From contig JACDGA010000096.1 in the NCBI GenBank assembly GCA_013815505.1, positions 1 to 7,000 on the forward strand: DNA of 7,000 nt, written 5' to 3'. Positions 1 through 6,380 of the stretch are shown piece by piece. Position numbers and translations under genes: made by a program. Within the stretch, counting starts at the first letter, position 1; each line of letters begins with the position of its first letter. Origin of the DNA: Acidimicrobiia bacterium (GTDB taxonomy: Bacteria > Actinomycetota > Acidimicrobiia > Acidimicrobiales > Ilumatobacteraceae). The notes under the pieces were generated by a model. That model did not search any database. It was not told the DNA's origin and saw nothing but the letters and a program-made list of their open reading frames with translations.

Positions 1-224
1 ATGGTCGTCGGGACTGCTGTCGTCGGGACTGCTGTCGTCGGGGCCGCCGTCGTCGCAACTGCTGTCGTCGGGGCTGCCGTCGTCGGGGCTGCCGTGCTCG
101 GAGCGGCCGTCGTCGGGACAGCCGTCGCCGAACTGCGCGTCGTCTCCTCGTCGGACGAGGTGCACGCCGTGACGCCGACCGACGACACGGCGAGCACGAC
201 GCCGAGGATCCGGCGCCCAATCAT
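1..224 (-). CDS. Predicted lipoprotein with Thr/Pro/Ala-rich repeat linker (N-terminal part only)
   Basis: An open frame starts at ATG 224-222 and runs without a stop to the left edge (74 full codons seen; the 3' part is outside). Residues 1-20 form a short lipoprotein signal peptide: two Arg at positions 4-5, a hydrophobic stretch (ILGVVLAVSSVGV), then the lipobox VTAC with Cys21 as the expected lipidated residue. Cys21 is followed by a polar, acidic segment (TSSDEETTR) and then pentapeptide repeats of the type A-A/V-P-T-T to the edge. Such low-complexity linkers usually tether an extracytoplasmic domain to the membrane; that domain is not visible, so no function is given. The ATG overlaps the nuoN stop (ATGA, 221-224), with no clear Shine-Dalgarno sequence, which suggests translational coupling to nuoN. 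The opposite strand is also open here, but it only encodes a Val/Ala/Gly repeat mirror and is judged non-coding. The reading as a lipoprotein is strong; its role is unknown. Confidence 0.8.
   Translation of the reverse strand, partial: MIGRRILGVVLAVSSVGVTACTSSDEETTRSSATAVPTTAAPSTAAPTTAAPTTAVATTAAPTTAVPTTAVPTT
4..123. repeat. 15-bp tandem repeat, about 8 degenerate copies
   Basis: The plus-strand unit is close to gtcgtcggg[ga][ca]tgc[tc], repeated head to tail at 4-18, 19-33, 34-48, 49-63, 64-78, 79-93, 94-108 and 109-123. The first two copies are identical, and copies 5 and 6 are identical; the others differ by a few bases. The unit is five codons, so on the minus strand it encodes the A-A/V-P-T-T linker of the lipoprotein, and a gain or loss of copies would not shift the frame. 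The array may continue beyond the left edge. Confidence 0.85.
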
Positions 225-1759
225 CGCGAGGCGTACCCGGTGATCGAGTCGGCGGCCTCGAGCAGCCAGCCCGGCACCACGCCGATGGCGATCGTGAACA
301 GCGCGGCGAGGCCGATCGCCATCGAGCCCGACCACGTGCGCGATCGTCCCGCACCCGCCAGCGCGACGTCGCCCACATCGGCGTCGGCGTCACCCATCCA
401 CATCGACACGATGATCCGCAGGTAGAGGAAGGCGGCGATCACCGACGCCACCATCGCGATCACTGCGATGGCGTACGAACGCTCCTCCACCGCCGCCTGG
501 ATCACACCGAACTTGGCGATGAAGCCACTCGTGAACGGCACGCCCGCCTGGGCGAGCAGGAACACGGTGAACGCCACGGCGAGCGCCGGGCGGCGGGAGG
601 CGAAACCTCGGAAGCTGTCCAGCGTGGTGGCCTCGTCATCGCTGCGCGACGCGATGGCGACCACCCCGAACGAACCGATCACCATCACCGAGTAGGCGAG
701 AAGGTAGACGCCGACGCTCGGGATGCCGCGCCCCAGTTCGGCTCCACCGGCCTGGTGCGCGGCCGCCTCGATGCCGACGAGCACGAACCCGGCATGGCTG
801 ATCGACGAGTAGGCGAGGAGACGTTTGATGTCGTGCTGCACGACGGCGAGCACCGAGCCGATCACCATCGACGCCACGGCGAGCACCCACACGACCGGTC
901 GCCAGTCGTCGCGGTAGAAGGGCAGTCCGACGACCAGCACGCGCACGATCGCACCGAACGCCGCCACCTTGCCGGCCGACGCCATGAACGCGCTCACGGG
1001 CGACGGCGCGCCCTGGTAGACGTCGGGCGTCCACACGTGGAACGGCGCAGCGGCGACCTTGAACCCGAGCCCCACCATCAGCAGCGCGATGCCGGCGAGC
1101 ATCAGCGCATCCTGGCGATCGAGCGGCACCGTCGCCTGCAGGTACTCGACCATTCCCGAGATGTTCGTGGAGCCCGTTGCGCCGTAGACGAGCGCGATCC
1201 CGTACAGCAGGCACGCCGACGAGAAGCCACCGAGGACGAAGTACTTGAGCCCGCTCTCCTGGCTCTTCGTGCGACGACGATCGGCGGCGGCCAGCACGTA
1301 CAGCGCCAGCGAGAGGGTCTCGACGCCGAGGAACAGAACGATCAGATCGTTAGCCGACGCCATCACGATCCCGCCCGTCGCGGCGACGAGGTAGAGCGCG
1401 TAGAACTCGGGCCCGTCGAGCGCGTGACGACGCAGGAAGTCGTCGCTGAGCAGCGCCACGAGACCGACGGATGCACAGATCGTGACGGTGAAGAACACCG
1501 ACGTCTGGTCGTAGGCGATCGCGTCGCCGACGAGAAGCGACGGCCCGTCGTCACGGATCTGTTGCCACTGGATCACCGCCAGCACGGCGGCGCCCGCCGC
1601 GATGAGCGTCGTCGTCACGGCGTACGCACTCTTCGGCCACGGCGGCGTGACTGCGCCGGCGACGAGCAGGAACAGCGCACCGCCCACGAGCACGAGCAGC
1701 GGTGAGAGTGCCCACCACCCGACATCGGGACCGACGAACTCGCCAGCCTGGGCGATCAC
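221..1759 (-). CDS. nuoN: NADH-quinone oxidoreductase subunit N (complex I membrane arm)
   Basis: This 512-residue, highly hydrophobic protein is one of the three antiporter-like proton-pumping subunits of complex I, placed next to NuoK in the membrane arm. The length fits the family (about 480-520). Family residues can be seen: Glu147 in FLGVETLSLALYVL, Lys234 in GLGFKVAAAPFHVWTPDVYQ, Lys264 in SAGKVAAFG, the HDIKRLLAYSSISHAG motif at about 309-323, and Lys416 in SGFIAKFGV. These correspond to the Glu133, Lys217, Lys247 and Lys395 of E. coli NuoN. The GTG start (1759-1757) overlaps the nuoM TGA in a GTGA and has a strong Shine-Dalgarno stretch six bases upstream. The stop TGA (223-221) overlaps the ATG of the lipoprotein gene. 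A hydrophilic loop at about 454-476 precedes the final membrane helix. Identification is very secure. Confidence 0.97.
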   Translation of the reverse strand: MIAQAGEFVGPDVGWWALSPLLVLVGGALFLLVAGAVTPPWPKSAYAVTTTLIAAGAAVLAVIQWQQIRDDGPSLLVGDAIAYDQTSVFFTVTICASVGLVALLSDDFLRRHALDGPEFYALYLVAATGGIVMASANDLIVLFLGVETLSLALYVLAAADRRRTKSQESGLKYFVLGGFSSACLLYGIALVYGATGSTNISGMVEYLQATVPLDRQDALMLAGIALLMVGLGFKVAAAPFHVWTPDVYQGAPSPVSAFMASAGKVAAFGAIVRVLVVGLPFYRDDWRPVVWVLAVASMVIGSVLAVVQHDIKRLLAYSSISHAGFVLVGIEAAAHQAGGAELGRGIPSVGVYLLAYSVMVIGSFGVVAIASRSDDEATTLDSFRGFASRRPALAVAFTVFLLAQAGVPFTSGFIAKFGVIQAAVEERSYAIAVIAMVASVIAAFLYLRIIVSMWMGDADADVGDVALAGAGRSRTWSGSMAIGLAALFTIAIGVVPGWLLEAADSITGYASR

Positions 1760-3306
1760 CCGCCGCCCTCTTCCTCGCCTGCGCGTTCGCCGGCAGGCGA
1801 CACCGGCGCTACATAATCCGTGCGCGACTCGACGTGCTCGATGAGCTCGGTGACGCTCGGCTCGATGCGGTCGAGCAACGGCTTCGGGTACACGCCGACG
1901 AAGACGATCGCAGCGAGGAACGGCACGAGCACGAGCCCCTCGCGCACGGTCAGCTCACGGAAGCTGCGGTTCTCTTCGTCGGGCTCGCCGTGGAACACAC
2001 GCTGGTAGGCCCACAGCAGGTACACCGCGGCGAGGATCACGCCGGCGGCGGCGACGACGGTCCACCACCTTGCGGTCGCGAACGAACCGATGAGCACGAG
2101 GTACTCGCCGACGAACCCGTTCAGACCGGGCACGCCGACCGACGACAGCATCACGACCATGAACCCGGCGGCAAAGATCGGGGCGACCGCCTGGATGCCA
2201 CGCAGCTCGGCGATCTGGCGGGTGTGGCGGCGCTCGTAGATCCAGCCGACGAGGAGGAACAGCGCACCCGTCGACACCCCATGGTTGATCATCTGCAGCA
2301 CGCTGCCCGAGATCGACTGGCTCGTGAACGCGAACGAGCCGAGCACGATGAACCCGAGGTGGGCGATCGACGAGTAGGCGACGAGCCGTTTGAGATCCTT
2401 TTGCATCGTGGCGACGATCGCGCCGTAGATGATCCCGACGACGCCGAGTGTGAGGAACAGCGGTCGGGCCCAGTACGCCGCTTCGGGAAAGAGGCCGAGC
2501 CCGAACCGGAGGAATCCGTACGTGCCGAGCTTCAGCATCACGGCGGCGAGGATCACCGAGCCGGCCGTGGGCGCCTGGGTGTGCGCATCGGGCAGCCATG
2601 TGTGCAGCGGGAAGATGGGCACCTTGACGGCGAAGGCGACGGCGAAGGCGAAGAACAGCCAGCGACCCGTCGACGTGGCGAACTCGGCCTGCTCCTGCAG
2701 CACGACGAGGTCAAACGTGATGCGCCCCACGCTCTCGCGGGCGAGGAAGGCGGTGGCGACGACACCGACGAACATGAACGCCGAACCGAACATCGTGTAG
2801 AGGAAGAACTTCAGCGCGGCGTGGACGCGGCCCTCGTAGCCCCATCCGCCGATGAGGAAGTACATCGGCACGAGCACGATCTCGAAGAACAGGAAGAACA
2901 CGAACAGGTCGAGACTGATGAACGACCCCATCACCCCGGCCTCGAGAATCAGCATCCACACCAGGTACGCCTTGCCGTTGTGGTGGGGGTCGACGCCGAG
3001 CAGGGCGAGCGGGAACAGCAGGCCGGTCAGGACGACGAGGAACAGTGAGATCCCGTCGACGCCGAGGTGCCACGAGATGCCCCAGCGCTCGATCCACATC
3101 TGCTGGGTCACGAACTGGTAGCCGACCTCGCCGGTCTCGTACGAGGCGAGCAGCCACACGCTCAGCGCCGCCGTGACGACCGCCGAGAGAAGTCCGACGA
3201 GCTTGCCCACCTCGGCCGACCTGCGCCAGCTGAGCAGCGCCACGAGCACGGCGCCGACGAGCGGCGTCGCGATCAGCGCAGTGAGGATCGGGAATGAGGT
3301 CTCCAC
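1756..3306 (-). CDS. nuoM: NADH-quinone oxidoreductase subunit M (complex I membrane arm)
   Basis: A 516-residue polytopic membrane protein, the middle antiporter-like pump of complex I. Diagnostic motifs are Glu142 in FEIVLVPMYFLIGGWG, Lys228 in AVKVPIFPLHTWLPDAHTQA, His235, Lys259 in VMLKLGTYGFLRF, Lys303/Lys306 in QKDLKRLVAYSSIAHLGF, and Glu401 in GLNGFVGEYLVL. These match the proton-path residues known from E. coli NuoM (Glu144, Lys234, Lys265, Glu407), so the pump looks active. The protein ends in a short charged, Gly-rich tail (AGERAGEEEGGG) whose coding DNA doubles as the purine-rich ribosome binding site for nuoN. The GTG start (3306-3304) follows the nuoL TAG directly with no gap, and the first residues METSFPILTALIATPLVG are a normal NuoM first helix. 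The stop TGA overlaps the nuoN GTG. Confidence 0.97.
   Translation of the reverse strand: METSFPILTALIATPLVGAVLVALLSWRRSAEVGKLVGLLSAVVTAALSVWLLASYETGEVGYQFVTQQMWIERWGISWHLGVDGISLFLVVLTGLLFPLALLGVDPHHNGKAYLVWMLILEAGVMGSFISLDLFVFFLFFEIVLVPMYFLIGGWGYEGRVHAALKFFLYTMFGSAFMFVGVVATAFLARESVGRITFDLVVLQEQAEFATSTGRWLFFAFAVAFAVKVPIFPLHTWLPDAHTQAPTAGSVILAAVMLKLGTYGFLRFGLGLFPEAAYWARPLFLTLGVVGIIYGAIVATMQKDLKRLVAYSSIAHLGFIVLGSFAFTSQSISGSVLQMINHGVSTGALFLLVGWIYERRHTRQIAELRGIQAVAPIFAAGFMVVMLSSVGVPGLNGFVGEYLVLIGSFATARWWTVVAAAGVILAAVYLLWAYQRVFHGEPDEENRSFRELTVREGLVLVPFLAAIVFVGVYPKPLLDRIEPSVTELIEHVESRTDYVAPVSPAGERAGEEEGGG
1766..1776 (-). promoter_or_regulatory. Ribosome binding site of nuoN
   Basis: The purine-rich GAGGAAGAGGG on the minus strand lies six bases before GTG 1759 and is part of the codons for the Glu/Gly tail of NuoM. 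It supports the GTG start within the GTGA overlap. Confidence 0.65.
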
Positions 3307-5220
3307 CTAGAGGATCCCTCTCACGACGACGAACCACGCCAGCAAGAGCACGGCGCCGATGCCGATGATCCCCGCAGAGGCGCGCACGAAACCGCTCTGG
3401 CCCGTGCGCAAGCCGGTGGCGGCACTGCGCACGCCCCACGCCGTGGCGCGCACGCCACCGTCAACGACGTTGCGGTCGAACCACGACGTCGCCTCGAACG
3501 CCTCGCGACCCGGGCCACCCATGACGTTCGACAGCGCCTCGTCGTAGTACCAGGCGTGCTCGAGCACCTTCGGCTCCACGACACGCAGGCGGCGCCGCTC
3601 GTAGACGAGCCAGGCGAGCGCGATGCCGATGAGCGTGACGACGGTGGCGATGCCGAGCAGCAGGTACTTGTTGTCGTACGCCCACGTCCCCTCGATCTCG
3701 GCTTCGCCAGCCTCGACGACGGGATGCAGCCAGTGCTCCAGGCGATGCGTCGCGTCGGAGAACGGGAGCTGGATGCCGCCGCCGACGACCGAGGCGATCG
3801 CGAGGACGACGAGGGGGAGCAGCATCAGGATCGGCGACTCGTGGGGCCTGGCGTCACCCTGCGCCCCGTGCTCTTCGGCGTGGCTCTCCCAGCGCGCCTT
3901 CCCGAAGAACACCATCACCACCTGCCGGGTCATGTAGTAGGCGGTGAGCAGCGCCGTCACGAGGCCGACGACGTACAGCGCCGGGCTCTTCGCGAGGCTG
4001 AACAGCAAGATCTCGTCCTTGCTCCAGAAACCGGCGAACGGCGGCACGCCGGCGATCGCCAGCCAACCGATGACGAACGTGATGGCAGTCACTGGCATGG
4101 CCTTGCGCAGCAGCCCCATCTTGCGCATGTCCTGCTCGTCGTGCATCCCGTGGATCACCGACCCGGAGCCGAGGAACAGCAACGCCTTGAAGAAAGCGTG
4201 TGTGACCATGTGGAAGATCGCGGCGACGTACGCGCCCGACCCGACGGCGAGGAACATGTAGCCGAGCTGGCTGATCGTGGAGTAGGCGAGCACCTTCTTG
4301 ATGTCGTTCTGGGCGACGGCGATCGTGGCAGCGAACAGCGCCGTCGCAGCACCGACCCATGCGATCAGCGTCGGCACCCAATCGCTCGATACGGCGATGA
4401 TCGGGTTGACGCGCGTCATCAGGAACACTCCGGCGGTGACCATCGTCGCGGCATGGATCAGCGCCGACACCGGCGTCGGGCCCTCCATCGCGTCGGGAAG
4501 CCAGACGTACAGCGGGAGCTGCGCGCTCTTGCCGACGGCGCCGACGAACAGCAGCACGGCGATGCCCGTCGCCGTCGACGAGCTGAGGAGGCCCTCTTCG
4601 GCGGCCAGGTTGAGCTTGTCGTAGCTGAGCGTGCCGACGGCGTTGAAGGCGAGGAACATCGCCAGCATGAAGCCCCAGTCACCGATGCGGTTGGTGACGA
4701 ACGCCTTCTTGCCGGCCGTCGCCGCCGACTCGCGGGTGTGCCAGAACGAGATCAACAGGTACGAGCAGGTGCCGACGCCCTCCCAGCCGAGGAACGTGAC
4801 GAGCAGGTTCTCGCCGAGCACGAGCAGCAGCATCGAGAGCGAAAACAGGTTGAGGTAGAGGAAGAACTTCGAGAACTTCGCGTCACCGTGCATGTACCCG
4901 ATGGCGTAGAGGTGGATCACCGCTCCGACGCCCGTCACGAACAGGCACATCGTGATGCTGAGCGGGTCGGCGAGGAACGCCATGTTGACGTCCAGCGTGG
5001 AGACCGGCACCCACGAGAACAGCTCCTCGATGTGTGCCCGGTCCTCTTCCGGCTTGCCGAGCAGGTCGAGGAAGGCGCCGGCGGAGACGACGAAGCTCGC
5101 CACCATCATCGTCGTCGCCAGGTAGCCGGCGCGCGGCTCACCCAATCGCCGCCCGAACAGCAGGATCAGCACGAACCCCGCCAACGGGAACGCCGGAATC
5201 AACCAGATCACGTCGAGCAC
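3307..5220 (-). CDS. nuoL: NADH-quinone oxidoreductase subunit L (complex I membrane arm, distal pump)
   Basis: A 637-residue membrane protein, the distal antiporter-like subunit that carries the long lateral amphipathic helix bracing the membrane arm. Length is normal for the family (about 610-650). Visible hallmarks: Glu147 in FLGWEGVGTCSYLLISFWH, Lys231 in GKSAQLPLYVWLPDAMEGP, His256 in SALIHAATMVTAGVF, NDIKKVLAYSTISQLGY at about 305-321, the histidines of FHMVTHAFFKALLFLGSG (338 and 341), and Lys401 in FWSKDEILL. The segment at about 440-465 is a charged loop rich in His and Glu. The C-terminal part holds a hydrophobic helix at about 518-540, a charged stretch that fits the lateral helix region, and a last membrane helix at about 615-635. 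The start is GTG 5220-5218, four bases after the nuoK TAG, with AAGGG eight bases upstream. The TAG stop abuts the nuoM GTG. Confidence 0.97.
   Translation of the reverse strand: MLDVIWLIPAFPLAGFVLILLFGRRLGEPRAGYLATTMMVASFVVSAGAFLDLLGKPEEDRAHIEELFSWVPVSTLDVNMAFLADPLSITMCLFVTGVGAVIHLYAIGYMHGDAKFSKFFLYLNLFSLSMLLLVLGENLLVTFLGWEGVGTCSYLLISFWHTRESAATAGKKAFVTNRIGDWGFMLAMFLAFNAVGTLSYDKLNLAAEEGLLSSSTATGIAVLLFVGAVGKSAQLPLYVWLPDAMEGPTPVSALIHAATMVTAGVFLMTRVNPIIAVSSDWVPTLIAWVGAATALFAATIAVAQNDIKKVLAYSTISQLGYMFLAVGSGAYVAAIFHMVTHAFFKALLFLGSGSVIHGMHDEQDMRKMGLLRKAMPVTAITFVIGWLAIAGVPPFAGFWSKDEILLFSLAKSPALYVVGLVTALLTAYYMTRQVVMVFFGKARWESHAEEHGAQGDARPHESPILMLLPLVVLAIASVVGGGIQLPFSDATHRLEHWLHPVVEAGEAEIEGTWAYDNKYLLLGIATVVTLIGIALAWLVYERRRLRVVEPKVLEHAWYYDEALSNVMGGPGREAFEATSWFDRNVVDGGVRATAWGVRSAATGLRTGQSGFVRASAGIIGIGAVLLLAWFVVVRGIL
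3316..3321 (-). promoter_or_regulatory. Ribosome binding site of nuoM, within a small hairpin
   Basis: AGAGGG on the minus strand lies nine bases before GTG 3306, within the last codons of nuoL. Its AGAGG can pair with CCTCT three bases further on (3309-3313 with 3317-3321), making a 5-bp stem that would cover the site until a ribosome finishing nuoL opens it. The pairing is visible in the sequence; a regulatory effect is inference. Confidence 0.5.
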
Positions 5221-5224
5221 CCCG

Positions 5225-5548
5225 CTAGCCCTTCAACTCGTTCAGGTCGTCGGCAGTGGCGCCGGGTCGTCGCCGGATGATCGACACGACGATGCCGAGG
5301 CCGACCACCACCTCGGCGGCGGCGACCACGAGCACGAAGAACACGGCCGTCTGGCCGTTGATGTCGCCGAGTCGGTCGGCGAAGGCGACGAACGTGAGGT
5401 TGACGGCGTTGAGCATCAGCTCGACACACATGAACAGCACGAGCGGGTTGCGGCGCACGAGCACTCCGACGGCGCCGATGCCGAACAGCACCGCCGCCAG
5501 CACGAGGTAGTACGTCGAGGTGGGCACGGCGAGGCTGACGGCAGTCAC
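5225..5548 (-). CDS. nuoK: NADH-quinone oxidoreductase subunit K (complex I membrane arm)
   Basis: A 107-residue protein with three membrane helices (about 12-32, 36-57 and 67-91), the MrpC-like subunit between NuoJ and NuoN. The key Glu residues are present: Glu43 in FMCVELMLNAVNLTFVAF and Glu79 in AAAEVVVGLGIVV, matching Glu36 and Glu72 of E. coli NuoK. The GTG start at 5548-5546 is chosen because GAGG lies eight bases upstream and an in-frame stop (5554-5552) prevents any longer form. An internal GTG at 5527-5525 would give a 100-residue form closer to the usual length, but no ribosome binding site precedes it. The C-terminus RRRPGATADDLNELKG is a short polar tail. nuoL begins four bases after the TAG stop. 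Unlike all other junctions here, the gap to the upstream gene nuoJ is long (262 bp) and filled by tandem repeats. Confidence 0.95.
   Translation of the reverse strand: MTAVSLAVPTSTYYLVLAAVLFGIGAVGVLVRRNPLVLFMCVELMLNAVNLTFVAFADRLGDINGQTAVFFVLVVAAAEVVVGLGIVVSIIRRRPGATADDLNELKG
5229..5233 (-). promoter_or_regulatory. Ribosome binding site of nuoL
   Basis: AAGGG on the minus strand, inside the last codons of nuoK, eight bases before GTG 5220. It supports the GTG start of nuoL four bases after the nuoK stop. Confidence 0.55.
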
Positions 5549-5556
5549 GAGTCAGA

Positions 5557-5563
5557 CCTCGTC
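5557..5563 (-). promoter_or_regulatory. Ribosome binding site of nuoK
   Basis: On the minus strand GACGAGG lies here, its GAGG ending eight bases before GTG 5548. It sits just downstream of the repeat array, so nuoK keeps its own ribosome binding site despite the repeats. It supports the 5548 start over the internal GTG at 5527. Confidence 0.6.
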
Positions 5564-5564
5564 A

Positions 5565-5798
5565 ATGGCCTCGACTGGCCGCCGCTGCACTTCGGCCGCT
5601 CTCGGCTGTCTCGCCGTGGCTGGCGCCACGACGCTCGACTCGATGGCCTCGACTGGCCGCCGCTGCACTTCGGCCGCTCTCGGCTGTCTCGCCGTGGCTG
5701 GCGCCACGACGCTCGACTCGATGGCCTCGACTGGCCGCCGCTGCACTTCGGCCGCTCTCGGCTGTCTCGCTGTGGCTGGCGCCACGACGCTCGACTCG
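5565..5798. repeat. Three 78-bp direct tandem repeats between nuoJ and nuoK
   Basis: The copies lie at 5565-5642, 5643-5720 and 5721-5798, head to tail with no spacer between them. The first two are identical and the third differs at one base (C to T at 5771). Each unit contains potential hairpins: CGTGGC/GCCACG with a four-base loop (5615-5630 in copy 1; the T in copy 3 weakens the closing pair) and GGCCG/CGGCC with an 11-base loop (5577-5581 with 5593-5597). The array accounts for nearly the whole 262-bp gap in an otherwise gapless operon. The 6-bp CTCGTC occurs on both sides (5558-5563 and 5795-5800, the latter partly inside the last copy), which might be a trace of insertion or slippage. 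Near-identity indicates recent amplification. Confidence 0.95.
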
Positions 5799-5810
5799 TC
5801 GACATCGGAC

Positions 5811-6380
5811 TCACTCGCCGCTCTCGTCGTCGGCGGGCTCACGCAGCTTGCGGGTCATCAGCACCGTGCCGGCGACCGCGACGATCAGCAGCACCGACGT
5901 CAACTCGAAGGCGAACACGTAGTCGCTGAACAAGCTGTCGGCGAGCTGGCGGATGTTGGCGTCGTGGCCGCCCTCACCGTCGACGACGCCTGCCGTGGCG
6001 ACATCGATGCCGCTGCCGAGCCCGGCGGGTGTCGTCTCACGCGTGTCGACGACGGCCGCCACGACGAGCCCGACGAGCGCGATGCCCATGATCGCTGCTA
6101 ACGGCCGCTGCACCGGGAGCGGTTCGACGCGCAGGTTCTCGGCCTTGTCGACGCCGAGCAGCATCAGCACGAACAGGAACAGCACGACGATCGCGCCGGC
6201 GTACACGATGACCTGCACGGCGGCGAGGAAGTGCGCCTCCATCGAGACGAAGTGCACAGCGACCCCGAACAGCGTCAGCACGAGGCTGAGCGCTGCGTGC
6301 ACCGGGTTGCGCATCGCCACGACGCCAACCGCACCGCCGATCACCATGATCGCGGCGACGAGAAAAACAATCAGTTCCAT
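5811..6380 (-). CDS. nuoJ: NADH-quinone oxidoreductase subunit J (complex I membrane arm)
   Basis: A 189-residue membrane protein with five predicted helices (about 2-22, 28-47, 54-76, 93-112 and 157-175), the subunit at the base of the membrane arm whose third helix changes conformation during coupling. That helix is well conserved here as VQVIVYAGAIVVLFLFVLML, including Tyr60, equivalent to the conserved Tyr59 region of E. coli NuoJ. The last helix has the family pattern FELTSVLLIVAVAGTVLMTR. Between helices 4 and 5 lies a polar, Gly-rich loop (about 113-148). The ATG start (6380-6378) shares its A with the nuoI stop (TGATG), and no clear Shine-Dalgarno is present, so translation is probably coupled to nuoI. 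The frame is open far upstream through nuoI, but the family start is plainly MELIVFLVAA. The TGA stop is followed by the repeat-filled spacer instead of nuoK directly. Confidence 0.95.
   Translation of the reverse strand: MELIVFLVAAIMVIGGAVGVVAMRNPVHAALSLVLTLFGVAVHFVSMEAHFLAAVQVIVYAGAIVVLFLFVLMLLGVDKAENLRVEPLPVQRPLAAIMGIALVGLVVAAVVDTRETTPAGLGSGIDVATAGVVDGEGGHDANIRQLADSLFSDYVFAFELTSVLLIVAVAGTVLMTRKLREPADDESGE

Larger units (their letters stand above)
5545..5814 (-). other. Open frame through the nuoJ-nuoK repeat spacer (89 codons; doubtful as a gene)
   Basis: A minus-strand frame opens at GTG 5814-5812, overlapping the nuoJ stop as GTGA, and closes with TGA 5547-5545, overlapping the nuoK GTG start again as GTGA. 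The product would be 89 residues made mostly of three copies of a 26-residue Arg/Ser/Pro-rich unit (SSRASWRQPRRDSRERPKCS and following), with no membrane segment or known motif. A second minus-strand frame, continuous with nuoK codon phase, is also open from 5842 to 5552. Openness in several frames is expected for a stop-free, GC-rich unit whose length is a multiple of three. There is no good Shine-Dalgarno for GTG 5814, only coupling to nuoJ. I list it because the exact fit at both ends is notable, but I regard a functional protein as unlikely. Confidence 0.2.

Noticed and set aside
1..243. Plus-strand Val/Ala/Gly repeat protein of 80 codons
   Set aside because: It is the mirror of the lipoprotein linker repeat. 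The minus frame has a signal peptide, lipobox and ATGA coupling, which the plus frame lacks.
755..5280. Long plus-strand open frames (755-1705, 1702-3048, 3556-5280) opposite the nuo genes
   Set aside because: Their products are His/Arg/Glu/Asp-rich with no domain, as expected for the antisense of GC-rich membrane-protein genes. The minus-strand genes are recognised family members with intact motifs.
5577..5786. Repeat hairpins as intrinsic terminators
   Set aside because: Stems are only 5-6 bp and no T-run follows on the minus strand. Termination inside the operon would also cut off nuoK-nuoN.
5565..5798. CRISPR array
   Set aside because: The 78-bp units are directly adjacent with no unique spacers, and no cas gene is near.
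5520..6101. Plus-strand frame of 193 codons that reads the 78-bp repeats as MASTGRRCTSAALGC units
   Set aside because: It runs antisense into nuoJ and out of nuoK, and owes its openness to the stop-free repeat. No ribosome binding site or domain supports it.
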